Assembly (NCBI GenBank): GCA_016271365.2
Contig: JADMNL010000028.1
Location: forward strand, 98,301,501-98,365,500
Direction: 5' to 3'
DNA: 64,000 nucleotides
DNA from: Neoceratodus forsteri
Lineage: Eukaryota > Chordata > Ceratodontiformes > Ceratodontidae
Under the pieces are notes generated by a model. The model was given only the letters and a program-made list of their open reading frames with translations, made no database searches and had not been told where the DNA came from. Made by a program: the position numbers and the translations under genes. How positions within the stretch are numbered: position 1 is the first letter of the stretch; each line of letters opens with the position of its first letter. Of this stretch, positions 34,540 to 44,487 are shown piece after piece.

Positions 34540-36200
34540 TGGTCTCGGACCCTTGGGGCAGAAATAGCGAACATGCACATCATTGCAAATGCAGCACAGG
34601 TGCAGGAATTGACATTGTGGGGTTAAACAACCACAGTCATTAAAGTTATTGCAGATGGACTGGCTTCCAGCGATCTGAATGGGATGACCATGTTGGTCGA
34701 TACAAGCAGGCTGGTTGGAGACGAGTGAGCCAAGCCTAAATGAGAAGAGGGCTCGGAAGGGCGAGAAGGCCGGGGATGGCTGAGGAGGGTCAAGGAGGAG
34801 ACACTGTCAGGGGGGCAAAGGGGAGAAATGGTTGAAGCAACCACACAGGGAACAAGTAGGCACATTGGCCAGCGAAGTGGCAGCAAAAGTTCATTGTCCA
34901 AAATGGCCCAATTGAGCTTGATGTTGTAGTGGTTCAATGCAGAGGCGGCCTTAGCGGAAAATGAGCATGATAATCATAGAAATCGTTCCACCATACCGGA
35001 TGTTAAGGTCGACAAGGAGATAAAGATAGGTGTCCAGTTCTTCACGGTGATCTGGGAAGGATGAACAAATAATGTCTCGATAGAGGCTGAAGGCAAGCAC
35101 AAATTCAGCCATGGTCATTTTTCAAAGGAGACGAAATCCTTGGACTTCAGGATGACAGAGATATCCCCACAGGACATGATGCGATTATCCAAGACGCTCA
35201 TGGGAAGAGATGAGCAGTAAGACCAAGTTGACATTCTTACCATCCAGGATGTCTTTGCGGAGGTGAACTGGCACAAGATGGATAGGAAGATGAATGGAGC
35301 TGATGAGAGAATGATGAACCTGAAAGAAATGCAGTAGGCAGGGAAGGAGAAGGCACCACGACCAAGGGAGACTGGAGTCTGGAGGAGATGAGGCTTGTGG
35401 AAGGCAGACCAGCGGGCAGGGGTGGAAGCCAGTGGAGGAGGCAGAGGAACTGCGGGCGGCTTCAAGTGAAGAAAGTGAGTCTAGATGTCCAAAATAGAAG
35501 TGGTCATCTGAGCCATGAAATCCGAATGTCCGAAAGGGAAGTAGAGTCAGGCTGAGGAGGAGGCTGGCTGGGGCCAGGTGTAGGTCCTGGCTGTGACATC
35601 GATGCCATGAGGAGGTCGTGAGCACCTGTTTCTGAGCAGAATTAGAGTAGGATATACCCATCTGGTTAAAAAGTTGTCTTTTGTATAACATCTTGTGACT
35701 ATTTTATAGTCTCGAGTCACATATGAAAAGGGCCTTGGCTCATATGTTTACCGGTTAACAAAAGAAATAAATAAAAAAAAATAATAAAACTCTGACATCA
35801 GCGAGGCACAGTCCAGTCTTGATGGAGTGATGGGACTTGGAGATCGTTTCCAACTGACAGGAGCTGAAGAGGGCGGTGGAGACGTCGATGGAGCCTCTGT
35901 GGAGGGATCATTGACAGATGACATGGTTAGGAAGGAGACCTGGGGAAGAGAAGAAAAGAGTGAAAGCAATGGGAATTATCCGGAGAAGGGCGAGGATGGG
36001 GGAAGGGGGAAGGATGAGGACAGGAACTACAGAAGCATGGAAAGAAGGGGAAATGAACGTCTGATGGGAGAGACTGGAACTTACCACTGGCGGGATCCTA
36101 GCGGGATGCAATATGATGGAGGGAGCTTCAGGCAAAGGGCTCTGGCTGACCATGGTAGACGAGGCTCGATGAAAGGAACCACAGACCTGAAACAAAGAAG
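34540..36200 (-). pseudogene. gag-like ORF of the Ngaro-like element
   Basis: A C-terminal Cys/His cluster lies at 34653-34550: CNNFNDCGC, then CQFLHLCCIC and a final H...CP. This spacing is typical of the zinc-binding motif at the end of DIRS-order gag proteins. Upstream are NHYNIKLNWAILDNEL (34937-34890) and a YDYHAHF stretch (34980-34955), and further on CACLQPLSRHY and KDILDGKNVNL (35255-35225), all matching the conserved nucleocapsid-proximal part of such gags. The N-terminal half (35.3-36.2 kb) is Ser/Pro-rich and poorly conserved. Stops and shifts are present. Confidence 0.75.
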
Positions 36201-36553
36201 CAAGGCTTAAAGAAGCAGGAACTTTTTTTTGTCTTTTTTCTTTGTGCAGTTATGGGGAAAAGGAACAAAATAGGGATTAGAGAGGCTGGGCTGTGATTGT
36301 GCAAGAAGCATGAGGAAATAGGCAGGAATGCAGAGCAAAACAGAGGGAAGAGCTTGGGAAAGCACAGGAAGGTTACACATGGAGAACCCACCAAACGGAA
36401 GAGAGGTCAGAGCCATAACCCTTTTATTGATTTATTTATTTGCGCTCACTCACAGGTGCACCACAACACTCCCAGAGGGTGGGGCAAATGACAGGGTAGA
36501 GCAAAGGGCGGGGCAGATGGCTACCAGAAGCTGACACAGGTTTAAGAGCATAG

Positions 36554-36593
<40 letters not shown>

Positions 36594-37955
36594 TATTTGT
36601 ATTGTTTGATATGGACATAGAAGTATGGGCACGGAGATGTCCAAAGTGGATCGAGAAATGCACAAGCAGGCTGCACAGTAAACTAAATATCCTAGAAAAT
36701 GCATCACACAAAACAGATAGGAGGCACTTGTTGACTGCCATTGGACACTACAGACAAGCCACGCAGCCAACTTATGCTATAGGATATAACAAAAAGTCTT
36801 GTCGGGTCCAACACACTAGCTGCAGTATACTGCTGCATAACCAACACTGCAGCGACAGGTACTGAACTGCACCTTGGGTCCTGTACTAACCTCCAGGCCA
36901 GAAGAGTTGAATCTGAAATGGAGCTCACGGCTGAATCGTTAACCGGCCCGACAGGAAACTCAGGACATCACTGGGAGGCAACTGCAACTGTGGAAATTGC
37001 AGGGAAGCATGAAACAAATCACTGAATGGAAGGAAGGCAAAACAGCCCCGCAGAGCACGTAATGTCAGATGTGCACCGACACTGAAGCAAGAGACAGCCA
37101 AGAGCCCTTGTACAAGAAAAGCGCAAACATGCGTCGGCGGGCACCCCGACACTGGGTGGAAACTCGAGGTAGGGAGAAACTCAAAATGCAGGCGAAGGTC
37201 TGGAAGACACAGAGTCCAGAGGGTGATCAGTGGAGAAATAATATGGAATTGCGGGTGCTGAAAAGGGGTGCAAGCCATGATGAAAGTGAACAGGAACGTA
37301 CAGGAAAGTTCCTGTACCTTTTGCAGCAGGAACGGAGTTCCTGTACTTCTTCCCACTAATACTGGAACTGAAATTATTAAACCAACAACATAATGACAGT
37401 TTCTGGCCCTGTGACCTAAAATCAGGGTTTCCATAACAGCATTTGACTTGTACAACAGTGCAATTTTCCTAGAAATAGTTCAATATCTCTAACTGAATCT
37501 ACTAGTGTTTAAACAGATAGACGTGTCTTCACACAGCTATCCTTCAGATTGAAGACCTTCATTCTGCATTTCATATTTGACAGTGCCTGAGTTCCTGTAC
37601 TTCTTGTCACCACTTGCACCACTGGTGCAAGCAGGTGGAAGGACGGAGGAATGGATGTAAACAATTGAGGCGGACGAAGCGGGGAGTGCAGCAGGCGGGT
37701 GACAGGGAATAGTAATGAAAGCTACCAGATGAGCGAGGCGAGAGTACAAGAAGCAGGCTGGAGAGAACCTACCAGCAGAACTCCTAGAGGGCGAAGGGGG
37801 GGTGAACAGCCGCCCGGCTGATCCTCCAGGAGATGCTGAATGCCAGCACTGTGATAGAATTCAAGGCAGTAAGATAAGGAACAGCAGAAAAAGGATGAAT
37901 GCAAGCAGGAGGACGAATCAGGCCGCGTAGCATGAGCTCAGAAACCAGATGTGAA
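36200..37955 (-). other. Ngaro-like 5' leader region with a possible nested repeat
   Basis: Between A1 and gag lie about 1.75 kb without recognisable coding sequence, long for a Ngaro leader. It contains a TA microsatellite. GAGTTCCTGTACTTCTT occurs at 37334 and again at 37588, bracketing about 250 bases, which suggests a small insertion or duplication. A 176-codon minus-strand frame (36925-37455) has no motif. Confidence 0.45.
36554..36590. repeat. (TA)n microsatellite
   Basis: Alternating TA run inside the Ngaro-like leader. Confidence 0.95.
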
Positions 37956-37956
37956 C

Positions 37957-38066
37957 GAGTTTCAGATTCCAAGCCACGAGAAATTACTCACGAGAGGTGT
38001 ACTTTTGAAGGGAAGTAGGAGGAGCCTATTCCCACATTGAACCTCGAGTTTAAAGCCCTCCCATTA
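37957..38066 (-). repeat. Ngaro A1 repeat (5' end)
   Basis: First copy of the A repeat. On the minus strand it begins AATGGGAGGGCTTTAAACTC and continues GAGGTTCAATGTGGGAATAG to the GGAATCTGAAAC end. The first 28 bases are shared with the A repeats of the element at 49.8-52.7 kb. Confidence 0.9.
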
Positions 38067-38125
38067 TCAGACAAAGAGACAGAATGTCCAGATAATGACA
38101 ACGAGGGAGTGATCACCCTATATGT

Positions 38126-38360
38126 TCAAATATCCTTACTGGGGATCCACGAGCCAGGAACCATTATATCCAGAAAAGGAAAGTAACAGAACAGGATAAC
38201 TAGCAGAAAAGGGGAAACAAATACACGAGATAATGTATATGTTAATTTGAATAATATTACAAACAAAATGATTAATACACCCTTACAAAAGGGTTTAAAA
38301 TCCAATTCATCATTCAGACCTATGGGTTTGAGACTTTTGAGGTAACGATCAACCAACTCT
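38126..38360 (-). pseudogene. Possible C-terminal scrap of a Penelope-like element
   Basis: A 76-codon minus-strand frame starts MVDRYLKSLKPIGLNDELDF. The LxxLxPxGLND(E/D) string is reminiscent of the end of the GIY-YIG domain in vertebrate Penelope-like elements, where it follows a catalytic-region tryptophan. The rest is hydrophobic and uninformative, and no RT was seen. It abuts the Ngaro A1 end. Confidence 0.25.
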
Positions 38361-38369
38361 CCTTCTGAA

Positions 38370-40040
38370 GGAGGTTAAAAGACAAAGAACCTTAGCACAA
38401 AAGCACTGACAGAAAGAATTACCCCAACAGGACACAGCGAAAAGCCAGGGTTTCTTTTTCCTAACTTACAGTTTATTGAAATGTGGCAATTATAATACAA
38501 ATTAATACTGCTGAGATACATTTGCAAAATGCATATTTGTGATGCAGTGCTGGGATAGACATAGTCCTCTGCATTGTTACATCATAGAGAGGTTAATTAC
38601 CAACATTGGTGCAACACAGATACATTAAACAGCTTCATTTCAGCCAATAACAGGAGCGTTACCCGATTAATCTGCAAACATCACAGTACTCCTTTATATA
38701 GGAGATTTAATGTTCCCCATCAGTTCATGAATACAGGATCGAAACAGCAGTCAGTAGAGTCCTTCCAGTCAAGGACTCACTATTACCCCAAACCTAATGA
38801 TTAAAGTTTTGTAGAAAATGAAATCTTTCAAAAAGAAACACTTAGTTTAGTTTTAAGTGGGACATTCAGATGGAGTGTCTTTATTTTTCTTTATTATGCT
38901 TTTTGTTGCCGCAGCCACCGGAACCTCTGCCCGGTCACTGACCCTCACTCCCACCTCCACATCGGACGTGCCCTTGATACCCCTGGTTTGCCCCAGAGGC
39001 AGTGCAGCACCCTCCTCAAAGATACTGCAATGATGGGATAGGCCAAGGGCCATCCTGAGGCTAATTGAAGCTGAGACGGGCTTCATCTAGGGCATCCAGC
39101 GTTATTTTCTCCCCAGTTATGCAGGGGCGCGGGACGTGCAGTGCGGCCAGCATCCACCCCGCCCCTGCTTCCACGGTGGTGCCAGCGTGCGTGGTACACC
39201 TAGTCACCGCTAGTGTCCACGCTGTAATCAACACTACAACCCCTCCCCTGGAGAAGGAGAGCAGTCATCAGATGCTCAGTCCTACTCCCGGGCCGGCCCT
39301 CCGACGGCCTGGCCAGAGCATCTCTATTTTTAATACGCCACCACTATTGTCATGTAGCTGCCCTGTTTGTCTGTACCAGAAGGCACCATAAGCAGCAGGG
39401 CAACTGACACCCTGGAACAAAGGAGCAGGAGGGAATCACTGAAGGTGGGAAAGTCCACCATTGTGCCATGTTTTTCATCATTCAGAGGAAACGGAGTTTG
39501 TGCTAAGCTTAGTTTAGATGACAATTAGATGTTGTGTGGAGCAGTATTAGCCACCACTGTTGAGCAGCTGACGCCTTTGGAAAAACTTTGGAAAATATCA
39601 TATTTAGACATACTTCAGCTCACATTTCATATATTTTCTATAGATTTCACCTCTCCATTATTTATTACTGAAGAAATTCTCACAAAACAAGATTTTTATC
39701 CCTTAGAGTTCATCTGCCTTATAGCTTATTCCTGCTTGAAATTATAATGCTCTGTTGTGACACCACAGTCTGCTGCCAAGGAATAACTGTGATGTCACAA
39801 GCAGAATATTATGACATCAGGTTGGGAAGAAGCAATAGGAGCTGATGAACCTCAATGAGCAGCTATCCTATTTGTATGCATATTACCTCAGTAATAAATA
39901 CAGGGATAAGAAATATGGAGCCAATGAGAAATATAAGCTGCTTTGTGTCCAAATATTATGTTTTCAAAGTCCTTGTTGAGGCATCAGTGGCTCTTTAAGC
40001 AATATAAATCACAAATTGTGGTGAGAAAGAAATAATGTGG
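38370..40040. other. Unassigned; GC-rich patch at 39.1-39.3 kb
   Basis: 39090-39310 is GC- and CpG-richer than its surroundings and could be part of a SINE or MITE body, but no ends were identified. 39750-39850 contains GTGATGTCACAAGCAG and GTTGTGACACCAC, which form a loose repeat. Confidence 0.35.
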
Positions 40041-40041
40041 C

Positions 40042-40112
40042 CTACTGGGAATTGAACCCTTCTCCCAGTATACTGTGCCACTGTTCTAACCACTGAGCTG
40101 TATGCTCATGAG
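40042..40112 (-). repeat. tRNA-like sequence (SINE head or tRNA pseudogene)
   Basis: On the minus strand, CAGCTCAGTGGTTAGAAC fits a pol III A box with D-arm, and 30 bases later GGGTTCAATTCCC fits a B box with T-arm. The pieces are correctly spaced for a tRNA, but the acceptor stem does not pair convincingly and no terminator follows. I read it as a tRNA-derived SINE head or a pseudogene, not a working tRNA. Confidence 0.55.
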
Positions 40113-40124
40113 GTTGGACCTGGC

Positions 40125-40361
40125 TTCTTCACAGGAAGTATGGAAGACACCTGGAATAGCCTGCCAGAAGAGGTGGTGACAGTGAGGAGCTTCAAACATG
40201 CGTGGGATAGCCACATGGGTATTATAAACAGAGGTAGAGGAGGAGGAAGGGACACCTCTGACCAAGTAGGGTCCAGGGTGTAGTGTTAGGCAGAGAAAAT
40301 AGGCAGACTAGATGGGCCTACCGCCACCGTCCATTTCTGCTGACACTTTCTATGTTTCTAA
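40125..40361 (+). mobile_element. CR1 3' tail fragment (plus)
   Basis: The fragment encodes DTWNSLPEEV-like, then FKHAWDSHMG-like sequence, and ends in AGATGGGCCTACCGCC and CTTTCTATGTTTCTA. About 235 bases remain, 5' truncated. Confidence 0.8.
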
Positions 40362-40369
40362 CATATTTC

Positions 40370-41695
40370 ATAAACAGTGCCACTTTTCTTAAACGATAGG
40401 AAAAATGTCTCATAACACAAGTGAGTAATTATACCCCTCAGACCCCAAATACCCTGGTTTGTTTTGGAATAGATGGTTCTATATGTCCATTTCAGTCTGA
40501 AGTCTTCCCCAACTCTTATTTTCCCTGCCATGCTGCGAATTCAGGGTGATCTTGTTTCTGACTTACCTGCATTGGGCCTTCATGTACAAAAATGTTTTGT
40601 TACCGCTGGTGACCTTAAGCCAGGCCAGCATAAGTATATGTGATGACCTCCAAACTTTGCAGTTGTCCTGTCAAGGTGCAGTCAAATGCAGTTGTCCTCC
40701 ATGACAAAGTTGAAATACTTTTCTGTGCATTCAAGTGGAGTAGCTCATATATCAGAATATCTGTGCCAGATGGCCCTGCCAGTCCATCTGGCCAAGTCTC
40801 TTTGCTGCTAACAGCACATCATCCCGTTCTCCAGCACTCTCCGGAACAGCTAAAAAGTTCAGGCAGGAGGGTATGGTTCCAGTGGTCTGTGTGGTGTTAT
40901 TCTATAACCTTTGAAACTGGAAGGCTGCGCTCCAGTCCCATAACACCCACCGGCCAGTCCTTAATGAAACTCTGTGGATCTTCACCTTCAGACCCCTGTG
41001 GAGTCCAAGGATTTGGAGACTGACTGGTCTTGCCAAGTTCTCCATATTTTCCATTCTCTGACGAAGCAGCGTGTTCTTCTTCACCATAGCAGTACAAGCA
41101 GTTAGGTGCTCTCTCTGCAGTTTGCTTATTGTCCCTTAGTTCTTCTTGGAACAGCGTTAACTTTAGTGCCTAGTAGCGATGCTTTGGCAGTATAATCCTC
41201 CAGTCTATGATCCAAGGCTTGGATCGTGAGTTAGAAGTGCAGTGCTAAATGGCTGTTGCTCCATTTAATAACGGTCCCCTCTTCCTGGATCCTGGCCTCT
41301 CCTCCTCTTGGCCTAGTAACTGAGTATTTCTTTGTATGTATTGTTAACCTCCTTTCCAGAGCCATCTTGAAAATGAGCTTGCTCAACGATGTTCGCCTGG
41401 TTAAATAAAGATTTTGATTGATTGATTGAGTGGGTTCTGCAGCCATCACACCTTTCAGTCTTCCCAGATAGAAATTCAGGTGCCAAAGTTGCTCAGAAAC
41501 GATTGTAAATGTTCTTCTTCTTTCAAAGGTCTCTCAAGGTCTTCCAATCGAACAGGTAATAGGTGCCATGTTAAGATTTTATAACAATTAAAGTTAGAGA
41601 TACCTCTTGGTATAGAGCTCCAATGAACTGTGTGCAGTCACTAGCCATGCCCCAAAAGCCAAAGTTTCAAAGAAATACAAAATCACACATACCTC
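40370..41695. other. Unassigned; contains a LINE-type simple tail
   Basis: GGTTAAATAAAGATTTTGATTGATTGATTGAG (41399-41430) is a typical LINE or SINE 3' end with a (TTGA)n tail on the plus strand. The body upstream, including a 127-codon frame at 40640-41023, shows no motif I recognise. Confidence 0.4.
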
Positions 41696-41699
41696 AGTA

Positions 41700-41845
41700 A
41701 TGTAAAGGGATGTATATGCAAATCACCATGAACATTTAGACTGGTTCTGCTTAAGCAGAAAGAGCATGGTGGCTTAGGTGCTGTGCTGCTTAAAGCAGAA
41801 CTAGCCCAATGTTCATGGTGATTTGGCATATGCATCCCATGATGT
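41700..41845. mobile_element. Palindromic MITE, about 140 bp
   Basis: The left arm GGGATGTATATGCAAATCAC, continuing CATGAACATTTAGACTGGTTCTGCTTAAGCAG, pairs with the right arm, which in reverse complement reads GGGATGCATATGCCAAATCA, then CCATGAACATTGGGCTAGTTCTGCTTTAAGCAG. The arms span 41707-41756 and 41788-41837. The CR1 end follows within 25 bases. The superfamily is unknown. Confidence 0.75.
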
Positions 41846-41859
41846 TTTGCTTATCAGGG

Positions 41860-44370
41860 TATAGAAAACATAGAATCTGTCGGCAGAAAAGGACCATATG
41901 GCCCACCTAGTCTGCCCATCTCCTACTCACTGCTGCAGCCCCAGATCCTATTTGATCTGCGGCTCTCCTGCTCTGCACATCTCCAAGGTACCCTTATGTC
42001 TATGCCATGCACTCTTGAACCCCTATATTGTTTTCATCCCCACCACTTGTGCTGGAAGGCTGTTCCACAGCTCCACCACCCTTTCAGTGAAAAAGTACTT
42101 CTAACATTACCCCAGCCTGAGCCTTCCACCCTTCAGCCTCATATTATGCCCCTTGTTCTTGTGCAGAGTTTTCTCGAAATACGCTTTTCCACCTGTACCC
42201 TGTTTATTCCCCTAAGGTACTTGAAAGTCTCTATCATATCTCCTCTTCCTTCTTTCCTCCAGTGAATAGATATTAAGGTCCATAAGTCTTTCCTCAGAGA
42301 GCTTCTAGTGCAGTCCATGTACCATCTTCTGTTGTCTTTCTCTGGACTGTCTCTATTTTGTCAATGTTCTTCCTGAGATGTGGTTTCCAGAACTGGACAC
42401 AATACTTAGCTGAGGCCTCACCATTGATCTGTTCTGTGGCATCACCACCACCTCTTTCCTCCTGCTAGTTATGTCCCTCTCTATGCACCCCACATTCTGT
42501 TTGCTCTCCTCACCACCTTTTCACACTGTTTGGTCACCTTTAGGATGTCAGATGTAATAACTCCCAGGTCTCTCTCTCCTGACTTCTGGTGGGCAGACTG
42601 TCCCCACCCATCCTGTACTCTCCCTTGTATTCTTGTGACCCAGGTGCATGATCTTGCACTTTATAGCATTGAAACTCAACTGCCAGACACCTGACCACTC
42701 TTCTAATAGGCTCAGGTCCTTTCTCATGTTTCCACTCCTCTGGTGTGTCCACTCTGTTGCAGATCTTGGTGTCATCTGCAAAGAGGCACACCTTTCCTTC
42801 CAGATGCTCTTAATATCACTAATGAAGACACTGAATAGGACTGGCCCCCAGCACCAACCCTGTGGCACCCCACTGGTCGCCTCCCTCTCCTCAGAGTTCA
42901 TGCCATTTACCACCACCCTCGGAATCCTGTCTCTTAGCCAGTTCCCAACCAACTTTACCACCGTAGGACTGACTCCCAGGCTCCCCAATTTATTTAGCAA
43001 TCTCCTGTGTGGATGGTGTCAAGACCTTGCCGAAATCCAGGTAGCCACATCCACCGCCCCTCCTGATCTACCACCCTGGTTACCGAGTCAAAGAAATCTA
43101 TAAGATTCATCTGACAGGACCTTCCTGCTGAGAAGAATCCATGCTGCCTTCGATCCTCATTTCATTAATTAATTTCATTTTTATTGGTTATACTGGAAAG
43201 GCATGTGAGCATTGCTGCCTGTTTACACAAGTGTTCAGTTACATACAACAATCATGAGACATGACATAGGCTTAAACATTTAACTAACAGCAAGGGTTAA
43301 TAAAATGGTACATAAATTTAGGATAATATTAGACTAAAGGGCAAACCATGAACAAGCTTTGGTGAATTAACAAATACAAGGTGACATTAAGCATTCAATG
43401 AGGGTTTAACAATAATATAATATAACAGTGGGAAACAAAAACATTTAAGTGCAATCTAAAAACTAGCCTAGGTGGATTAACAATACTACAAGTGCTAGAA
43501 AGAGAAGGTAAGTGCCTGGGGTAGATAACCAGAGAATGAGGGTAAAAAGTGCAGAATGGGAGCCAGATTAGGGCTGTGAGCAGGTGCAGGTGGGAGAAAA
43601 TGTCTCCTGATATTGTGTTTGAAGGCATTCGTGGAGGGACAAATCCTGTGCCGTGCTATCCTCCAGAAACTTCACAATCCTCTCCTTAAGTAAGGACTCA
43701 TTAGTTTCCCCACTACTAAGGTCAGGGACAGGCCTGTAATTACCTGCCTCCTCTGCTTCCACTTTTGTGGAGAGGGACCACATCTGCCCTCCTCCAGTCT
43801 TCTGGTACCTCCCCGTCCAGTGATGCATTGAAAAGGGCAGCCAGTGGTTCCGCCAGCACTTCCCTGAGTTTCTTAAGTACTCTGGGTGGATCCCATATGG
43901 CCCCATTGCCTTATCTGCTTTATTTTCCCGAGTTCTTCTAGGACTCTTTCCACTGTGAATGGTCTGGTGTCTATCTCCCACTCCTGAATACCCCTCTTAA
44001 TGAGTCTCGGTCCCTCACCCTACCCTTACCTGGTGAATACTGAGCAAAAGTACTTGTTCAGTATCTCAGCCTTTCTAGGTCATCCTCCACCCTTTTGCCT
44101 CCTTCCTTCTTCAGCCTAACGATCCCATTTCTGGTCTTTTCCTCTCACTAATGTATCTGAAGAAGGTCTTGTCGCTTTTCTTAATAGCCTAGGCTATACC
44201 TTCCTCTGTCTGTGCTTTAGCCCTTCTAATTATTTTCCAAGATTCTGTCTGCTTCTCCATATATTGTTCTCTGTCCTCATCCTTTTCGTTTCCTTGTATC
44301 TTCTGAAGGCTCTTTTCTTTCCTTTACTTTCTCAGCCACTACCTTCGAGAACCATAATGGCCTTTTGTGA
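41860..44370 (-). mobile_element. CR1 LINE (minus), about 2 kb of CR1 plus an insert
   Basis: The 3' end lies at 41862 (GAAAACATAGAATCTGTCGG on the plus strand). Going up on the minus strand one finds QLSFNAIKCKIMHLGHKNTR, then VPQGWCWGPVLFSVFISDIK (RT motif B, the best preserved 150-codon frame, 43000-42548). KSLGVSP-type thumb sequence is near 42960, GPYGIHPEYL near 43905, and NYRPVPDLSSGE near 43745. The RT catalytic box near 42785 reads CASLQM in one frame and LFADDT in the next, so a one-base slip separates them. The copy reaches the KPLWFSKV-type linker at 44355. Confidence 0.88.
43158..43638 (-). mobile_element. About 480 bp insertion in the CR1 RT, A-rich tail on minus strand
   Basis: CR1 text breaks after TGCTGCCTTCGATCCT (43157) and resumes at AAATCCTGTGCCGTGC (43639). 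The insert begins, on the plus strand, with TTTCATTAATTAATTTCATT and so has an A-rich 3' end on the minus strand, as a retroposed fragment would. ATCCT at both edges may be part of the target duplication. Its source is unknown. Confidence 0.6.
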
Positions 44371-44487
44371 CTTTATTTTTCTGGGTGACTTTATTTTTCT
44401 GATGGAGGGGACACCCAACTTCCTCCTCTTTCAGGTGGAGCAACCAAATGAAGGCCTAAAACGGAATCCAAGTTCATACTAGAAGTT

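Larger units (their letters stand above)
31456..38066 (-). mobile_element. Ngaro-like (DIRS order) tyrosine-recombinase retroelement, 6.6 kb
   Basis: On the minus strand the element runs A1 (38066-37957), a leader, gag (about 36.2-34.5 kb), RT (34.25-33.7), RNase H (33.6-33.0), tyrosine recombinase (32.9-32.05), B1 (31877-31746), A2 (31745-31651) and B2 (31592-31456). The split direct repeats A1...B1-A2-B2, with A and B read in the same direction in both places, are the known layout of Ngaro and PAT elements rather than the inverted ends of DIRS1. The gag zinc-finger motif and RT-RH-YR domain order agree. All reading frames carry stops or shifts, so this copy is not active. Insertion by recombinase predicts no target duplication, and none is seen. 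Confidence 0.9.

Noticed and set aside
36925..37455. 176-codon minus-strand frame
   Set aside because: It lies in the Ngaro leader, has no motif, and has a composition like chance frames nearby.
31456..38066. DIRS1-type element with inverted terminal repeats
   Set aside because: The terminal repeats are in direct, split orientation (A1...B1-A2-B2), which fits the Ngaro/PAT layout.
40042..40112. Functional tRNA gene
   Set aside because: The acceptor stem does not pair well and no T-run terminator follows on the minus strand.
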